A stretch of 64,000 nt of DNA from an uncultured Gammaproteobacteria bacterium (GCA_938084745.1 CALKEZ010000012.1:1-64000), one strand, 5' to 3'. Shown: positions 26,945-36,298, numbered from the stretch's first letter. The notes: a model not told the origin generated them from the letters alone. Translations and numbers: made by a program.

Positions 26945-27606
26945 TGACCACCCAATCAAGCGTCGTTACCAGCAATCAAACCGGTGTACATAAAGATCTG
27001 GAAAGCACGATAAAGAAGCATCTTACCCATCGCTACAAAAAGCCCTATCGCCCGTTCAGCATAGACTTGTTTCATCGACTCGATGAAATTCAAAAAAGTA
27101 TAAATAAACCCATCATATTAGATTCAGGTTGTGGCACCGGCGAGAGCAGCGTCAAGTTATCTGAACTCAGCCCAGATGCATTAATCATCGGCATCGACAA
27201 ATCTGAAAAACGTCTCGATAAATTAACGACCAACAATTCTGTTTACCATAAAAACAATCTGATACTCGCCAGAGCCGACGTTGTCGATCTCTGGCGTATG
27301 ATAAAAGAGAGTAATTGGAACATAAAAAAACACTATCTTCTTTATCCCAATCCCTGGCCCAAAAAAGATCAACTAAAACGACGCTGGCAAGGCCACCCGG
27401 TTTTGCCTGAAATGATCAGCCTCTGCGATCAAATAGAATTAAGAACAAACTGGAAGATCTACGCAGAAGAATTTAAACAGGCATTAGAATTCGTAACAAG
27501 GGAGAAAGTATTAATCGAAACTCTCGACGTGAATGATTTTATCAGTCCATTTGAAAAAAAATATTCTGAAAGCGGACATGAGCTTTATAAGGTTTTTTCG
27601 GGTTAA
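26944..27606 (+). CDS. TrmB-like SAM-dependent methyltransferase
   Basis: Rossmann-fold methyltransferase related to tRNA (guanine46-N7) methyltransferase. The SAM motif LDSGCGTGESSVKLSEL is near residues 59-75. The family's catalytic region, usually FPDPWPKxRHxKRR, reads YPNPWPKKDQLKRRWQGHP, with Asn for the conserved Asp and no His. This marks a divergent subfamily, and N7-G46 activity should not be assumed. The start shares one base with the pyrK-like stop. Length 220. Confidence 0.78.
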   Translation: MTTQSSVVTSNQTGVHKDLESTIKKHLTHRYKKPYRPFSIDLFHRLDEIQKSINKPIILDSGCGTGESSVKLSELSPDALIIGIDKSEKRLDKLTTNNSVYHKNNLILARADVVDLWRMIKESNWNIKKHYLLYPNPWPKKDQLKRRWQGHPVLPEMISLCDQIELRTNWKIYAEEFKQALEFVTREKVLIETLDVNDFISPFEKKYSESGHELYKVFSG

Positions 27607-27742
27607 TTCGTATTTTTTAAATTGATTTCGTCTTTTGTGGCGAGCAATCAGACGAAAATCGATGCCCCACTTGCACAAACTCGATTTTTCGCCTACTTTT
27701 AATATTCCAAATTACCCAATTAACACAAAACAGGAAAAACTC

Positions 27743-28009
27743 ATGGCCACCGGTTGGGCTCCAGAAGGCGCGGTTCAGGAACAAATAGATGCCAGTATCA
27801 AAGATGCGATCAAGCAGGCCCGCAGTGAAATACCTGTCGGCGAGAGCTTAACGCACTGTGAAGAATGCGATGCGCTTATCCCCGAGGCGCGCCGCGCAGC
27901 CATTCCCGGAGTCCGCTTTTGTGTACAGTGTCAGACCGAAATCGACCGGAAAAAGACCGTATTTACTGGCATTAACCGCCGTGGCAGTAAAGATAGTCAA
28001 TTACGGTAA
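27743..28009 (+). CDS. Short DksA/TraR-type C4 zinc finger protein (YbiI-like)
   Basis: An 88-residue protein with a C4 zinc finger made by Cys39, Cys42, Cys60 and Cys63 (HCEECDALIPEARR ... RFCVQCQ). It is the C-terminal part of the DksA/TraR fold without the long coiled coil, as in E. coli YbiI. DksA/TraR proteins bind the RNA polymerase secondary channel; for this short form the function is unknown. Start ATG 27743 was chosen because homology begins at MATGWAPEGA and AGGA-like bases precede it; the upstream in-frame codons are not conserved. Confidence 0.88.
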   Translation: MATGWAPEGAVQEQIDASIKDAIKQARSEIPVGESLTHCEECDALIPEARRAAIPGVRFCVQCQTEIDRKKTVFTGINRRGSKDSQLR

Positions 28010-28213
28010 CACCTGATATTGGTTCCGCTGCTTCTGACGTGTTGATCAAAAATCTCACTTGCTGGCTTGGACCTATTCTAAATACCTCTCGTTTCTGCGA
28101 TAATCGCTTTCCTGCCTATTTGGCAGAAATAATAGAAAACCAGAATTAAAACAATTTTTGCCCATTTAACACTTTTAACCCACTAGAAATAAACCTTTTA
28201 AGGAGTATTAGTC
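28010..28213. promoter_or_regulatory. Peroxiredoxin upstream region
   Basis: 204 bases before the peroxiredoxin gene. It holds an imperfect hairpin (CTGCC, five bases, GGCAG) near 28112-28126 and a strong AAGGAG ribosome site at 28200-28205. I could not fit the four-part OxyR tetranucleotide spacing, so the regulator is unassigned. Confidence 0.45.
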
Positions 28214-28819
28214 ATGTCTGTATTAGTTGGCCGCGAGGCGCCTGATTTTACTGCACCAGCTGTATTAGCTGATGGCACTATCGTCGATGAATTTAATCTT
28301 AAAACAGAAATCAAGGGTAAGAATGCTGTCATCTTCTTTTATCCGCTTGATTTCACTTTTGTTTGTCCTTCTGAATTAATCGCTTTCAGCAAACGTGTCG
28401 CCGAATTCGAAAAACGCAATACACAGGTTATTGGCGTTTCTATTGATTCACATTTCACGCACAACGCCTGGCGTAATACCCCGGTCAATAACGGTGGTAT
28501 TGGCGCAGTTGCCTACCCGCTGGTTGCTGATATGACGCACAGCATTTGTAAAGATTATGATGTTGAAACCCCGGACGGTGCTGTTGCTTACCGCGGTTCA
28601 TTTTTAATTGATACCAATGGTGTTGTTAGACATCAAGTTGTTAATGACCTGCCTTTGGGTCGTAACGTTGATGAAATGATCCGTATGGTTGATGCCTTGT
28701 TATTCCATGAAGAACATGGCGAAGTTTGTCCTGCTGGCTGGAATAAAGGTGACGCCGGTATGCAAGCAAGTCCTGAAGGCGTTGCTTCTTATCTTTCAAA
28801 AAACGAAGCTAAACTATAA
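28214..28819 (+). CDS. Typical 2-Cys peroxiredoxin (Prx1/AhpC group)
   Basis: Thiol peroxidase that reduces H2O2 and organic peroxides. The peroxidatic Cys51 is in DFTFVCPSE and the resolving Cys172 in EVCPAGW. The active-site Arg lies in the AYRGSFLID strand. The GGIG sequence (residues 94-97) matches the GGLG sensitivity motif, but the C-terminal YF partner is YL, so strong hyperoxidation sensitivity is uncertain. No ahpF is nearby. The length of 201 residues is typical. A very good ribosome site suggests high expression. Confidence 0.95.
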   Translation: MSVLVGREAPDFTAPAVLADGTIVDEFNLKTEIKGKNAVIFFYPLDFTFVCPSELIAFSKRVAEFEKRNTQVIGVSIDSHFTHNAWRNTPVNNGGIGAVAYPLVADMTHSICKDYDVETPDGAVAYRGSFLIDTNGVVRHQVVNDLPLGRNVDEMIRMVDALLFHEEHGEVCPAGWNKGDAGMQASPEGVASYLSKNEAKL

Positions 28820-28843
28820 TCAGTTTTTATCGTTATGTTTATC

Positions 28844-28869
28844 AAGCCCGGTTTAACCGGGCTTTTTTT
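28844..28869 (+). terminator. Rho-independent terminator after the peroxiredoxin gene
   Basis: Perfect 10-bp stem AAGCCCGGTT / AACCGGGCTT followed directly by a T run. The minus side lacks a T run, so it serves mainly the plus-strand gene. Confidence 0.93.
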
Positions 28870-28875
28870 ATAATC

Positions 28876-30540
28876 TTATTCTGCAATAATTTCTTGCTTG
28901 ATCTCTTCCTCTTTTTGCTGATCAGTAATATTTAACCCTTCAGCAATTTTATGCATCTGCCTTGTTGCCTTGATGCCGAGTTTCGCCATGCGTTTTATAA
29001 GGCTGGCCTGGTGCACCATGGCATCAATCGTCACTATGCCTAATCGACCTTTTGATCCGGTTTTAAAAACTACCAATTTAAAATCTTCATAGACTGTTTC
29101 CATTTCAGAAAATGCAGTGTTTAATACTTCATCATCAAATTCGGTTTTTTCATACAGGGTATCTTCGAGTGTTTTTACTGCCAGTTGCCTGAGTCTGCTC
29201 ATAGCTTCAACGATGTATGATTCTTCATCAGAGAGATGGACTTTCTTTTGCAGATCTACAACATCATGCCCCAGATCCATTAAATAGACATATTGCTGGG
29301 CGATTAACATCATCTTGGGAAGTGACTGTGCAATTTCATCGGAAAGATCCTGTTTACTCAACATCGCAATATAATTTCCGACTGCCGTTGTCAGGTTGAT
29401 AATGATTTTTGTATCATTTTCAAGATTGGTATTGTCTGACGCTTCCTGGCTCAAGATAGAAGTACTTGCCTTGATACTCAGTTCATTAATATTAATTAAC
29501 TCTTTAAACAGGGCGTCTGTTGCAACCGCCGGAATGCTTAAAATGTTTTTATCCAGATACTTTGGTTTGCCTGCAAGCTCAACTTTGGAAACAAATCGCA
29601 ATTGTAGAAAATCTATCAGCCGTTTAGCCAGCGGCAACATCACGATCACCCCCAGTATATTAAATACCGTGTGGAACAGCGCGAGTGTGGTTGCCACTGA
29701 AGGCGTCATCTTTAAAAACGCCTGTATCCAGTCTACTAACCAGAGCATGGGCGTCATAATAATCAGCGCTATAGATGCGGTAATCAAATTGAATAGTATA
29801 TGGCTGGCCGCAACACGTTTTGCTGTTGCTGTCGCGCCCCAAACCGAGATCAATGCTGTTGTCGTTGTGCCTAGATTAGCGCCTATCACCGTTGCGGCAG
29901 CCGCGCCCAAAGACACCATGCCTCCCGCTGCTGCACTTAATATTACGACAACAGCCGCGCTTGATGACTGCATGAGCGTGGTTAACACTAGCCCCAGAAA
30001 CAGGTAAACCATTAATACCTGAACACCACCGCCGACGACACTGGGCAACTGAATACTCGAGCCTAAACCCATGAAGGCTTCTTTTAGCACGCTAATCCCG
30101 AGGAAAAACAAACCGAAACCAAGTATCGCCTGACCAATTGCCGTACGCCGCCCTTTGCCACCACTCATGCGCACAATCATACCGATACCAATCAGGGGTA
30201 ATGCATAAGCTTCCAGATTGATCTTGAAACCGACTAGCGCGACTATCCAGCCGGTCATGGTAGTGCCTACATTGCTACCAAAGATTACCCAGACTGCCTG
30301 TTGTAACTTGATAAGACCGGCATTAGCAAAACCGATCGTGGCGACTGTTATCGCGCTGGATGACTGCAGCAGGGCAGTGATTGAAAACCCGGTAATTAAT
30401 CCGCGACCGGGTGTTTTGGTCCAATGATGAAGAATAGAAATCAAGGCATCGCCCGCCGCTAACTTGAGGCCGTCGGTCATTAACCACATGCCCACCAGAA
30501 ACAGACCCATACCACCTAATAATGCATTGATATATTCCAC
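28876..30540 (-). CDS. Na+/phosphate cotransporter family protein with PhoU-like tail
   Basis: Inner membrane sodium-phosphate symporter-like protein (NptA/YjbB group), 554 residues. Two inverted PNaS repeats show the hallmark QSSSA motifs (TALLQSSSAITVATIGFANA and LMQSSSAAVVVILSAAAGG). Roughly nine hydrophobic segments fill residues 1-310. The remaining 240 residues are helical and PhoU-like. Bacterial members may export or import phosphate. The PhoX-like gene directly upstream on the same strand hints at a shared phosphate role. Confidence 0.92.
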   Translation of the reverse strand: MEYINALLGGMGLFLVGMWLMTDGLKLAAGDALISILHHWTKTPGRGLITGFSITALLQSSSAITVATIGFANAGLIKLQQAVWVIFGSNVGTTMTGWIVALVGFKINLEAYALPLIGIGMIVRMSGGKGRRTAIGQAILGFGLFFLGISVLKEAFMGLGSSIQLPSVVGGGVQVLMVYLFLGLVLTTLMQSSSAAVVVILSAAAGGMVSLGAAAATVIGANLGTTTTALISVWGATATAKRVAASHILFNLITASIALIIMTPMLWLVDWIQAFLKMTPSVATTLALFHTVFNILGVIVMLPLAKRLIDFLQLRFVSKVELAGKPKYLDKNILSIPAVATDALFKELININELSIKASTSILSQEASDNTNLENDTKIIINLTTAVGNYIAMLSKQDLSDEIAQSLPKMMLIAQQYVYLMDLGHDVVDLQKKVHLSDEESYIVEAMSRLRQLAVKTLEDTLYEKTEFDDEVLNTAFSEMETVYEDFKLVVFKTGSKGRLGIVTIDAMVHQASLIKRMAKLGIKATRQMHKIAEGLNITDQQKEEEIKQEIIAE

Positions 30541-30636
30541 TTTTTTAAAGCACCATTAACACAATCTTATCTGTAAAATAGTTTTCGATACCCAAGTTCG
30601 TCAACAAGTCCTTGTCCATGCAAGCGTATTTATAAT

Positions 30637-31764
30637 TTAACTGAATATAACCTCATAGGTAATTCCGTCTTCACTTTTTCCTGACTTACCTCTCTGTGAA
30701 GAAAAATATAAACGTTTACCGCCTGGCGAAAAAGCGGGACCGGTTATCTCTGATTTATCCTGGCCATGCACAGCAACCAGCACATGTGGCTGATAATGAT
30801 GATCGAGCGCAATAATTTGCATGTCACCACCATCTTCCGCAATTAATAATTCACCCGATGGTGACACTTCAATGTTATCAACGCCGCTCAATAAAGGCAG
30901 TTGATAGTCTGCTGCATCATAGACCCTTGAGATTAAACCGGTATTGATAGCATAGCGCCAAACCACGTTATCTCTCTTCGTCGTGAAGAAAACATGTTTA
31001 TTATGATAAACAATTCCTTCACCACCTTTGAATCTTGCCGCTTCCATGATTTGGTAACGCGTAGGTTTTGTTTGTGCCAGTGGGTCCTCTATTTTTTCCC
31101 AATACAAAACACTTTTATTAGCAACCGCGACTTCAAGTAAACCTGCTGACAAGTCTCCTTTATTTTTTGGTTTAAACCGGTAGAGACAACCATCTTTTAC
31201 GTCTTCTGTTAAATAGACGTAACCACTGTCCGGATCGACCGCAGCGGCTTCGTGATTAAAGGACCCCATCGCTGGACGCACTATTGCAGACTTCTTACCC
31301 TCGGGGTCACATTCATAGACCTGGCCTTGATCGCCACATTCTTCACAGGACAACCATGTGCCCCAGGGGGTTTTACCACCGGCACAATTACGCGAGGTAT
31401 GTTCTAAAATAGAATAGGCGTCAACAATTTCGCCGTTACTATTGAATTTAATTGCCCCGGCACCACCCTTTTTTTTGGCTATCTCGCTATTGGAAACATA
31501 GACCCAGCCATTGTCTTCGCTGCTAAAACAGGCTCCGCCATCGGGCGCGTTATGCCAAACAAAGGGTTTATTTTTAATCACTGGCAGACGAGATTGCGCT
31601 ATCTGTCGAATCACGCAGCCGTCGGGTATTTCAATATTATGGTTTTTATCAAGCCAGGTTTGTTTGATGATGCTGCGGGAGTCACTTTTGGCACGGGCCA
31701 TATCAGACATTGCCAATCCGCCAAGTCCTAGCATGGCGTACTGTAAAAATCGCCGTCGTGACAT
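30637..31764 (-). CDS. Tat-exported PhoX-like (DUF839) protein
   Basis: Predicted periplasmic beta-propeller protein of the PhoX/DUF839 family. A twin-arginine signal SRRRFLQYAMLGLGG opens the protein; I start at the ATG just before it (31764), four codons inside the longest frame. The family core NCAGGKTPWGTWLSCEE is intact, as are the FNHEAAAVDPDSGYVYLTED strand and DNIEVSPSGELLIAEDGG. PhoX is a Ca/Fe alkaline phosphatase, but this 375-residue protein is much shorter than PhoX (about 600), so phosphatase activity is not certain. It lies upstream of the Na/Pi transporter gene on the same strand. Confidence 0.85.
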   Translation of the reverse strand: MSRRRFLQYAMLGLGGLAMSDMARAKSDSRSIIKQTWLDKNHNIEIPDGCVIRQIAQSRLPVIKNKPFVWHNAPDGGACFSSEDNGWVYVSNSEIAKKKGGAGAIKFNSNGEIVDAYSILEHTSRNCAGGKTPWGTWLSCEECGDQGQVYECDPEGKKSAIVRPAMGSFNHEAAAVDPDSGYVYLTEDVKDGCLYRFKPKNKGDLSAGLLEVAVANKSVLYWEKIEDPLAQTKPTRYQIMEAARFKGGEGIVYHNKHVFFTTKRDNVVWRYAINTGLISRVYDAADYQLPLLSGVDNIEVSPSGELLIAEDGGDMQIIALDHHYQPHVLVAVHGQDKSEITGPAFSPGGKRLYFSSQRGKSGKSEDGITYEVIFS

Positions 31765-31828
31765 AAATCTGTACATACAAATAGTTTATATCACTTTTAG
31801 CTGATTATATTGCTATAGATGTCTTCAA

Positions 31829-33448
31829 TTAATAGCCCGGTTCATACATATAATTGCGGATGCGCTGTTCCAGATCATCCGGTCTTTCGGTCTTTGTGAG
31901 CTGTGTTTGATAGGCATGCTCGGCAACGGCTAGCGCAATATTATATGAGACTTCGCGTATCGACTTTAACGAGGGATAAATCATGCCTTTATCAAGGTCA
32001 TCCTCTGTCACCAACTCGGCCAATGTCCGTGCAGCAATCAGAAACATCTCGTCGGTGATAACCGGCGCCTTACTGATGATAGTGCCGAGGCCAATGCCGG
32101 GAAAAACATAAACATTATTGCCTTGCCCGGGCGTAATTTTTTTCTCGTTGTAGGTCAATGCCGGGAACGGACTGCCACTGGCAAAAATCACCTTACCCTG
32201 GCTCCATTCATATGCTTCCAGGGCAGTACATTCAGCTCGCGAAGTTGGATTGGATAAGGCGAAGATAGTTGGCCGTTGATTCACGTTAGTCATTGCTTCT
32301 ATCACCGCACGTGTAAATGTATTGGGTGCACCAGTAGCTCCGATTAAAACATTAGGCTTGATAGTATTGATCGCATCGATAAATCCAAGCTGCGGATGTT
32401 CGTGCATATAAGGTTCATTGTGCGGTAATAAACCTTTTCGTTCTTTTACGACCAGGCCTTCCATATCAACAAACCACAACCTTGCCCGTGCTTCACTTTC
32501 CGACAAGCCTTCTTGCTGCAAGGCATAACATAATAGGTCCGCAATACCGGTTGCTGCCGAGCCCGCACCCAAAAACATCACCGTCAAATCTTTAAACTTT
32601 AAACCGGAGAGACGGGTACTGGCATAGACCCCGGCCAACGCAACACCGGCAGTGCCCTGAATATCATCATTAAAACAAAGTGTGTCATCACGATACCTAT
32701 TTAATAAGGCGTAAGCATTAGGGGTAAGAAAATCTTCAAACTGGATCAATGCTTGTGGAAAAATCTCTTTAACACTCTGAATGAATTCATCGACAAGATC
32801 ATTATAGGCTTCGCCCGTGATTCTGCTTTGTTGCAAACCAAGATAAAAGGGATCGTGTAAATACTCCACATTATTGGTACCCACATCCAGCATAACAGGC
32901 AGACACTGATGCGGCGGGATCCCGGCGCAGGCGACATATAAAGCAAGCTTGCCAATCGGGATGCCTATTCCATTTGCACCCAAATCACCCAAACCGAGGA
33001 TGCGTTCTCCATCCGTAACAACGATAACTTTGATGTCTTTATATGGCCAGTTATCGAGTACTTCCCTGATTTCGCCTCTGTCTTCAGCAGTGACATACAT
33101 GCCTCTGGAACGACGAAACAGGTGTGCATACTCCTTACAGGCCTGACCCACGGTCGGCGTGTAAATCAACGGCATTATCTCTTCAATATGCCTGATTACC
33201 AATGTATAAAACAGACGTTCATTACGGGCTTGTAACGCGGTAAGAAAAATATACTTATCGATATCATCATGCTGACGACGCAAATTTTCCAAGGTGCGTT
33301 GTAATTGAATTTCTGAAGAAACAATCCTGGGCGGTAGCAAACCGCGTAGTTTGAACTGGTCTCGCTCTTCGGCGGTAAATGCGGTGCATTTATTTAGCGA
33401 AGCACTGTTCAGTACCTGAAAGCCCGTCAGCGATTTTTTATTGTTCAT
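31829..33448 (-). CDS. maeA: NAD-dependent malic enzyme
   Basis: Oxidative decarboxylation of malate to pyruvate. Signatures: YTPTVGQAC (catalytic Tyr), NGIGIPIGKLALYVACAGI (catalytic Lys region), FNDDIQGTAGVALAG (metal ligands), GAGSAATGIADLL (NAD site) and IFALSNPTSRAECTALEAY. At 539 residues it is the large, malolactic-type form like E. coli MaeA (565). The cofactor call follows this form and is inferred. It starts 8 bases after the PilZ gene, so the two are probably one transcript. Confidence 0.94.
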   Translation of the reverse strand: MNNKKSLTGFQVLNSASLNKCTAFTAEERDQFKLRGLLPPRIVSSEIQLQRTLENLRRQHDDIDKYIFLTALQARNERLFYTLVIRHIEEIMPLIYTPTVGQACKEYAHLFRRSRGMYVTAEDRGEIREVLDNWPYKDIKVIVVTDGERILGLGDLGANGIGIPIGKLALYVACAGIPPHQCLPVMLDVGTNNVEYLHDPFYLGLQQSRITGEAYNDLVDEFIQSVKEIFPQALIQFEDFLTPNAYALLNRYRDDTLCFNDDIQGTAGVALAGVYASTRLSGLKFKDLTVMFLGAGSAATGIADLLCYALQQEGLSESEARARLWFVDMEGLVVKERKGLLPHNEPYMHEHPQLGFIDAINTIKPNVLIGATGAPNTFTRAVIEAMTNVNQRPTIFALSNPTSRAECTALEAYEWSQGKVIFASGSPFPALTYNEKKITPGQGNNVYVFPGIGLGTIISKAPVITDEMFLIAARTLAELVTEDDLDKGMIYPSLKSIREVSYNIALAVAEHAYQTQLTKTERPDDLEQRIRNYMYEPGY

Positions 33449-33456
33449 ATTTATAA

Positions 33457-33873
33457 TCAGCTCGTTGGAAACTCACCTGCATATTTATCTATCCATTCCC
33501 TGGCAGCTTCTTCACTTGTCAGTTTACGGTGCTCGTTCTGCAGCACTTCATTTCGATAATGCTCTATATGGCATATCTGTTCGATCATTCTTAACAGGAA
33601 CGCTTTATCCTTACTCAGGATAAACTCTATGCCAATCTCATAAAGATCGTCTTTTATACGACACCAAACCGCTTTCCCCGTCACTTCAAAATCAGGGTTA
33701 ATACATTCCACTCTTAATTTAACCGACTTTCCTTTCTCAACCGGGTCAGAAGATAAGCATGACACGCCGCCAAAGCTAACGTTGTTCAATGTGCTTAAGC
33801 CATGCTTAAGCTCACCGTCAAGCTGTTCCAGCTGAAATGGAACTGAAGCAGGATGACGGATAAATTCTCTCAA
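33457..33873 (-). CDS. PilZ domain protein with intact c-di-GMP motifs
   Basis: 138-residue, single PilZ domain protein. The RxxxR motif is at residues 2-6 (MREFIRHP) and NxSxxG at 31-36 (NVSFGG), the two elements that bind c-di-GMP; many pilus-assembly PilZ proteins lack them, this one does not. A C-terminal helix (about 100-138) follows the barrel. It lies just downstream of the PilT/PilU genes, separated by a terminator, and just upstream of malic enzyme. It probably senses c-di-GMP; what it acts on is unknown. Confidence 0.88.
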   Translation of the reverse strand: MREFIRHPASVPFQLEQLDGELKHGLSTLNNVSFGGVSCLSSDPVEKGKSVKLRVECINPDFEVTGKAVWCRIKDDLYEIGIEFILSKDKAFLLRMIEQICHIEHYRNEVLQNEHRKLTSEEAAREWIDKYAGEFPTS

Positions 33874-33942
33874 TGTAGAACCTCGGTTAGCTTTTTCATA
33901 ATGTTATTTATTTGTATCGGCATAAATTTATTTTTATTGAAA

Positions 33943-33972
33943 AAATAAAGGGGCATATAGCCCCTTTATTTA
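33943..33972. terminator. Bidirectional terminator between the third PilT-family gene and pilZ
   Basis: Inverted repeat AAATAAAGGGGC / GCCCCTTTATTT around a short ATATA loop, with AT-rich flanks on both sides. It closes the pilT-pilU-pilU2 run on the minus strand and implies a separate promoter for the pilZ gene. Confidence 0.85.
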
Positions 33973-33993
33973 TAGCAAAATTACAATTTGTTT

Positions 33994-35049
33994 TTAGCCG
34001 AAGCTAATCTTGTTTTCAAGGTTGGTCCTCGAATCGGCATTATTTAATGCTTCTTCCAGTTCTATGCGGCCATCTTTATATAAATTGAACAAGGCGGTAT
34101 CAAATGTCTGCATACCTCTTTGCCCACTTTCAGCCATGGCGACTTTAAGCTCATCAAGGTCACCCTTAAGTATTAGTTCCTGGATGTGTGGTGTATTAAC
34201 CAGAATCTCTATTGCTGCGGTACGCTTACCATCAATACCTAACACTAACCGTTGTGAAACGACGGCACGAATATTCATAGACAAGTCCATAAACAATTGA
34301 TTGTGCATGTCTTGTGGAAACATGTTTACCACACGTTCCATCGCCTGATTAGCATTATTCGCGTGCAAGGTCGAAATGGCCAGGTGGCCGGTGTTAGCTA
34401 GCTCGAGTGCCGCTTCCATAGTCGTTCGATCTCGTATCTCACCGATTAAAATAACATCGGGCGCTTCGCGTAAAGAGGCCTTGAGCGCATTGGCATAGGA
34501 TTGCGTATCGACTCCCACTTCACGTTGATTAACAATCGCTTTCAAATTTGGGTGACTAAATTCAACCGGGTCTTCAATGGTTAATATATGGCCTGACATA
34601 TTTTCATTACGATGATTGATCATCGCGGCTAACGTTGTCGACTTACCGGAGCCGGTGGCGCCAACCATTAATATCAAGCCACGTTTATGCATAATCAGTT
34701 CCTGTAAAATATCAGGAACCCCCAGCTGTTCTATGGTTGGTATTTCATTCGGTATACGACGTAACACCATGCCAACTTCGCCGCGTTGACGAAAAACATT
34801 AACGCGAAAACGCGCTTGATCGGCTAGCGGAATAGCAAAATCGCATTCCAGTCTCTCTTCAAAATCTGCAATTTGTTTCTTATTCATGATGCCATAGGCG
34901 GCAGCCTTGGTCAGTTCACCGGTCAGGAGGGTTTTGCCGACAGAAGTCGCTTTACCTTCCATCTTGACTTTGACGGGAGAATTTACTGTCAAGAAAAGAT
35001 CCGACGCATCCTTCTCAACCATTAACCTAAGATAAGGAGTTATATCCAT
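33994..35049 (-). CDS. PilT/PilU-family ATPase, second PilU-like copy
   Basis: Hexameric type IV pilus retraction-type ATPase, 351 residues. Walker A GATGSGKST lies at 130-138, and the His-box region (TGHLAISTLHANNANQ) and the Asp box (LTIEDPVEF) are conserved. It lacks the PilT AIRNLIRE motif (reads HIQELILKGD), so it groups with PilU rather than PilT. The C-terminus is short, without the PilU tail of the upstream gene. It is the third of three tandem paralogues and precedes a terminator. It may be an accessory retraction motor. Confidence 0.88.
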   Translation of the reverse strand: MDITPYLRLMVEKDASDLFLTVNSPVKVKMEGKATSVGKTLLTGELTKAAAYGIMNKKQIADFEERLECDFAIPLADQARFRVNVFRQRGEVGMVLRRIPNEIPTIEQLGVPDILQELIMHKRGLILMVGATGSGKSTTLAAMINHRNENMSGHILTIEDPVEFSHPNLKAIVNQREVGVDTQSYANALKASLREAPDVILIGEIRDRTTMEAALELANTGHLAISTLHANNANQAMERVVNMFPQDMHNQLFMDLSMNIRAVVSQRLVLGIDGKRTAAIEILVNTPHIQELILKGDLDELKVAMAESGQRGMQTFDTALFNLYKDGRIELEEALNNADSRTNLENKISFG

Positions 35050-35101
35050 AACGTATTGATTTTACCTTTATTTATTAGCTAGTTTAAATCTATGGCTACA
35101 A

Positions 35102-36268
35102 TCAACCCATCATGCCTGAGTCTTCTTCAGATTGTTCCAGACTGAGATGTTCCAGGCCATCCAGTGCGCCTTTCTCTTTTGCGCCTTTGCCTTCGAGTTT
35201 AATCCTCAAACGTAATTCGTTCATGGAATCTGCTGAACGTAAGGCATCTTCGAGTGTGATTTTGTCTGCTTCATATAGATCAAACAGCGCCTGATCAAAG
35301 GTCTTCATACCTATTTCATTCGATTTAGCCATGATAGCTTTAATCTCATGCACCTCACCCTTGAGAATCAAATCCGAGATCAGAGGTGAGTTGAGTAATA
35401 TTTCGATTGCCGCAGCGCGACCTTTGCCATCAACTGTTTTTAACAGGCGCTGTGAAATAACGGCCTTAAGATTAAGCGACAAATCCATCAACAACTGCAT
35501 TTTGCGCTCTTCCGGAAAGAAGTTAATGATACGATCCAAAGCCTGGTTAGAGCTATTTGCGTGCAAAGTCGCCATAGCCAAGTGCCCGGTTTCAGCAAAG
35601 GCAATACCAAATTCCATCGTATCCTTGTCGCGTATTTCGCCAAGCAGAATGACATCGGGGGCCTGACGCAGGGTGTTTTTCAGCGCGATTTCCCAATCAT
35701 CACAATCCACCCCCACCTCACGTTGCATGATCACGCAGTTCTTGTGCGGATGAACGTATTCAATCGGATCTTCGATGGTAATAATATGGCCATAGGTATT
35801 GGCATTTCGATAGTCGAGCATCGCCGCCAGCGATGTAGATTTACCTGAACCCGTACCGCCAACCATAATAACCAAGCCGTTCTTGGTCATAACAACATCT
35901 TTCAAAACTTCCGGCAGGCCCAGTTTCTCGAGATTGGGTACTTCGGTTTCAATAACACGGCAGACCAGACCACAGTAGGTTTGTTGGATAAATGCGTTAG
36001 CTCGGAATCGACCGATGCCAACCGGCGCAACAGCAAAGTTACATTCCTTGGTTGCTTCATATTCCTTTAATTGCTTATCGTTCATGACCGCATATGCCAG
36101 TGCTTTGGTATTATCCGGCGTCAAGGGAGTCTTTGACACTGGCGTCATCTTGCCGTGGATTTTCATCGCCGGCGGAAAACCAACCGTAATAAATAAATCC
36201 GAGGCCTTCTTCTCAATCATCAGCTTGAGAAGATCTCGCATAAACTTTATCGCCTGTTCTCTTTCCAT
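35102..36268 (-). CDS. pilU: Type IV pilus retraction accessory ATPase PilU
   Basis: PilT-family ATPase, 388 residues. Walker A GGTGSGKST is at 137-145, with LREAPDVIL-type Walker B (LRQAPDVILLGEIRDKDTME). The AIRNLIRE position reads LISDLILKGEVHEIKAIM, and a charged C-terminal extension (about 355-388) ends in HLSLEQSEEDSGMMG, which resembles the Pseudomonas PilU tail. PilU assists PilT in high-force retraction of type IV pili and depends on it. It follows pilT by 30 bases. Confidence 0.93.
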   Translation of the reverse strand: MEREQAIKFMRDLLKLMIEKKASDLFITVGFPPAMKIHGKMTPVSKTPLTPDNTKALAYAVMNDKQLKEYEATKECNFAVAPVGIGRFRANAFIQQTYCGLVCRVIETEVPNLEKLGLPEVLKDVVMTKNGLVIMVGGTGSGKSTSLAAMLDYRNANTYGHIITIEDPIEYVHPHKNCVIMQREVGVDCDDWEIALKNTLRQAPDVILLGEIRDKDTMEFGIAFAETGHLAMATLHANSSNQALDRIINFFPEERKMQLLMDLSLNLKAVISQRLLKTVDGKGRAAAIEILLNSPLISDLILKGEVHEIKAIMAKSNEIGMKTFDQALFDLYEADKITLEDALRSADSMNELRLRIKLEGKGAKEKGALDGLEHLSLEQSEEDSGMMG

Positions 36269-36298
36269 TCGACCTCTCCCGAATTCAGTATTTAACCG

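Noticed and set aside
28010-28213. OxyR site before the peroxiredoxin gene
   Set aside because: CTAT and ATAG words occur but not with the seven-base spacing of the OxyR site.
29396-30007. A 203-codon plus-strand frame inside the Na/Pi transporter gene
   Set aside because: Antisense shadow of a hydrophobic, well-conserved gene; no recognisable domain.
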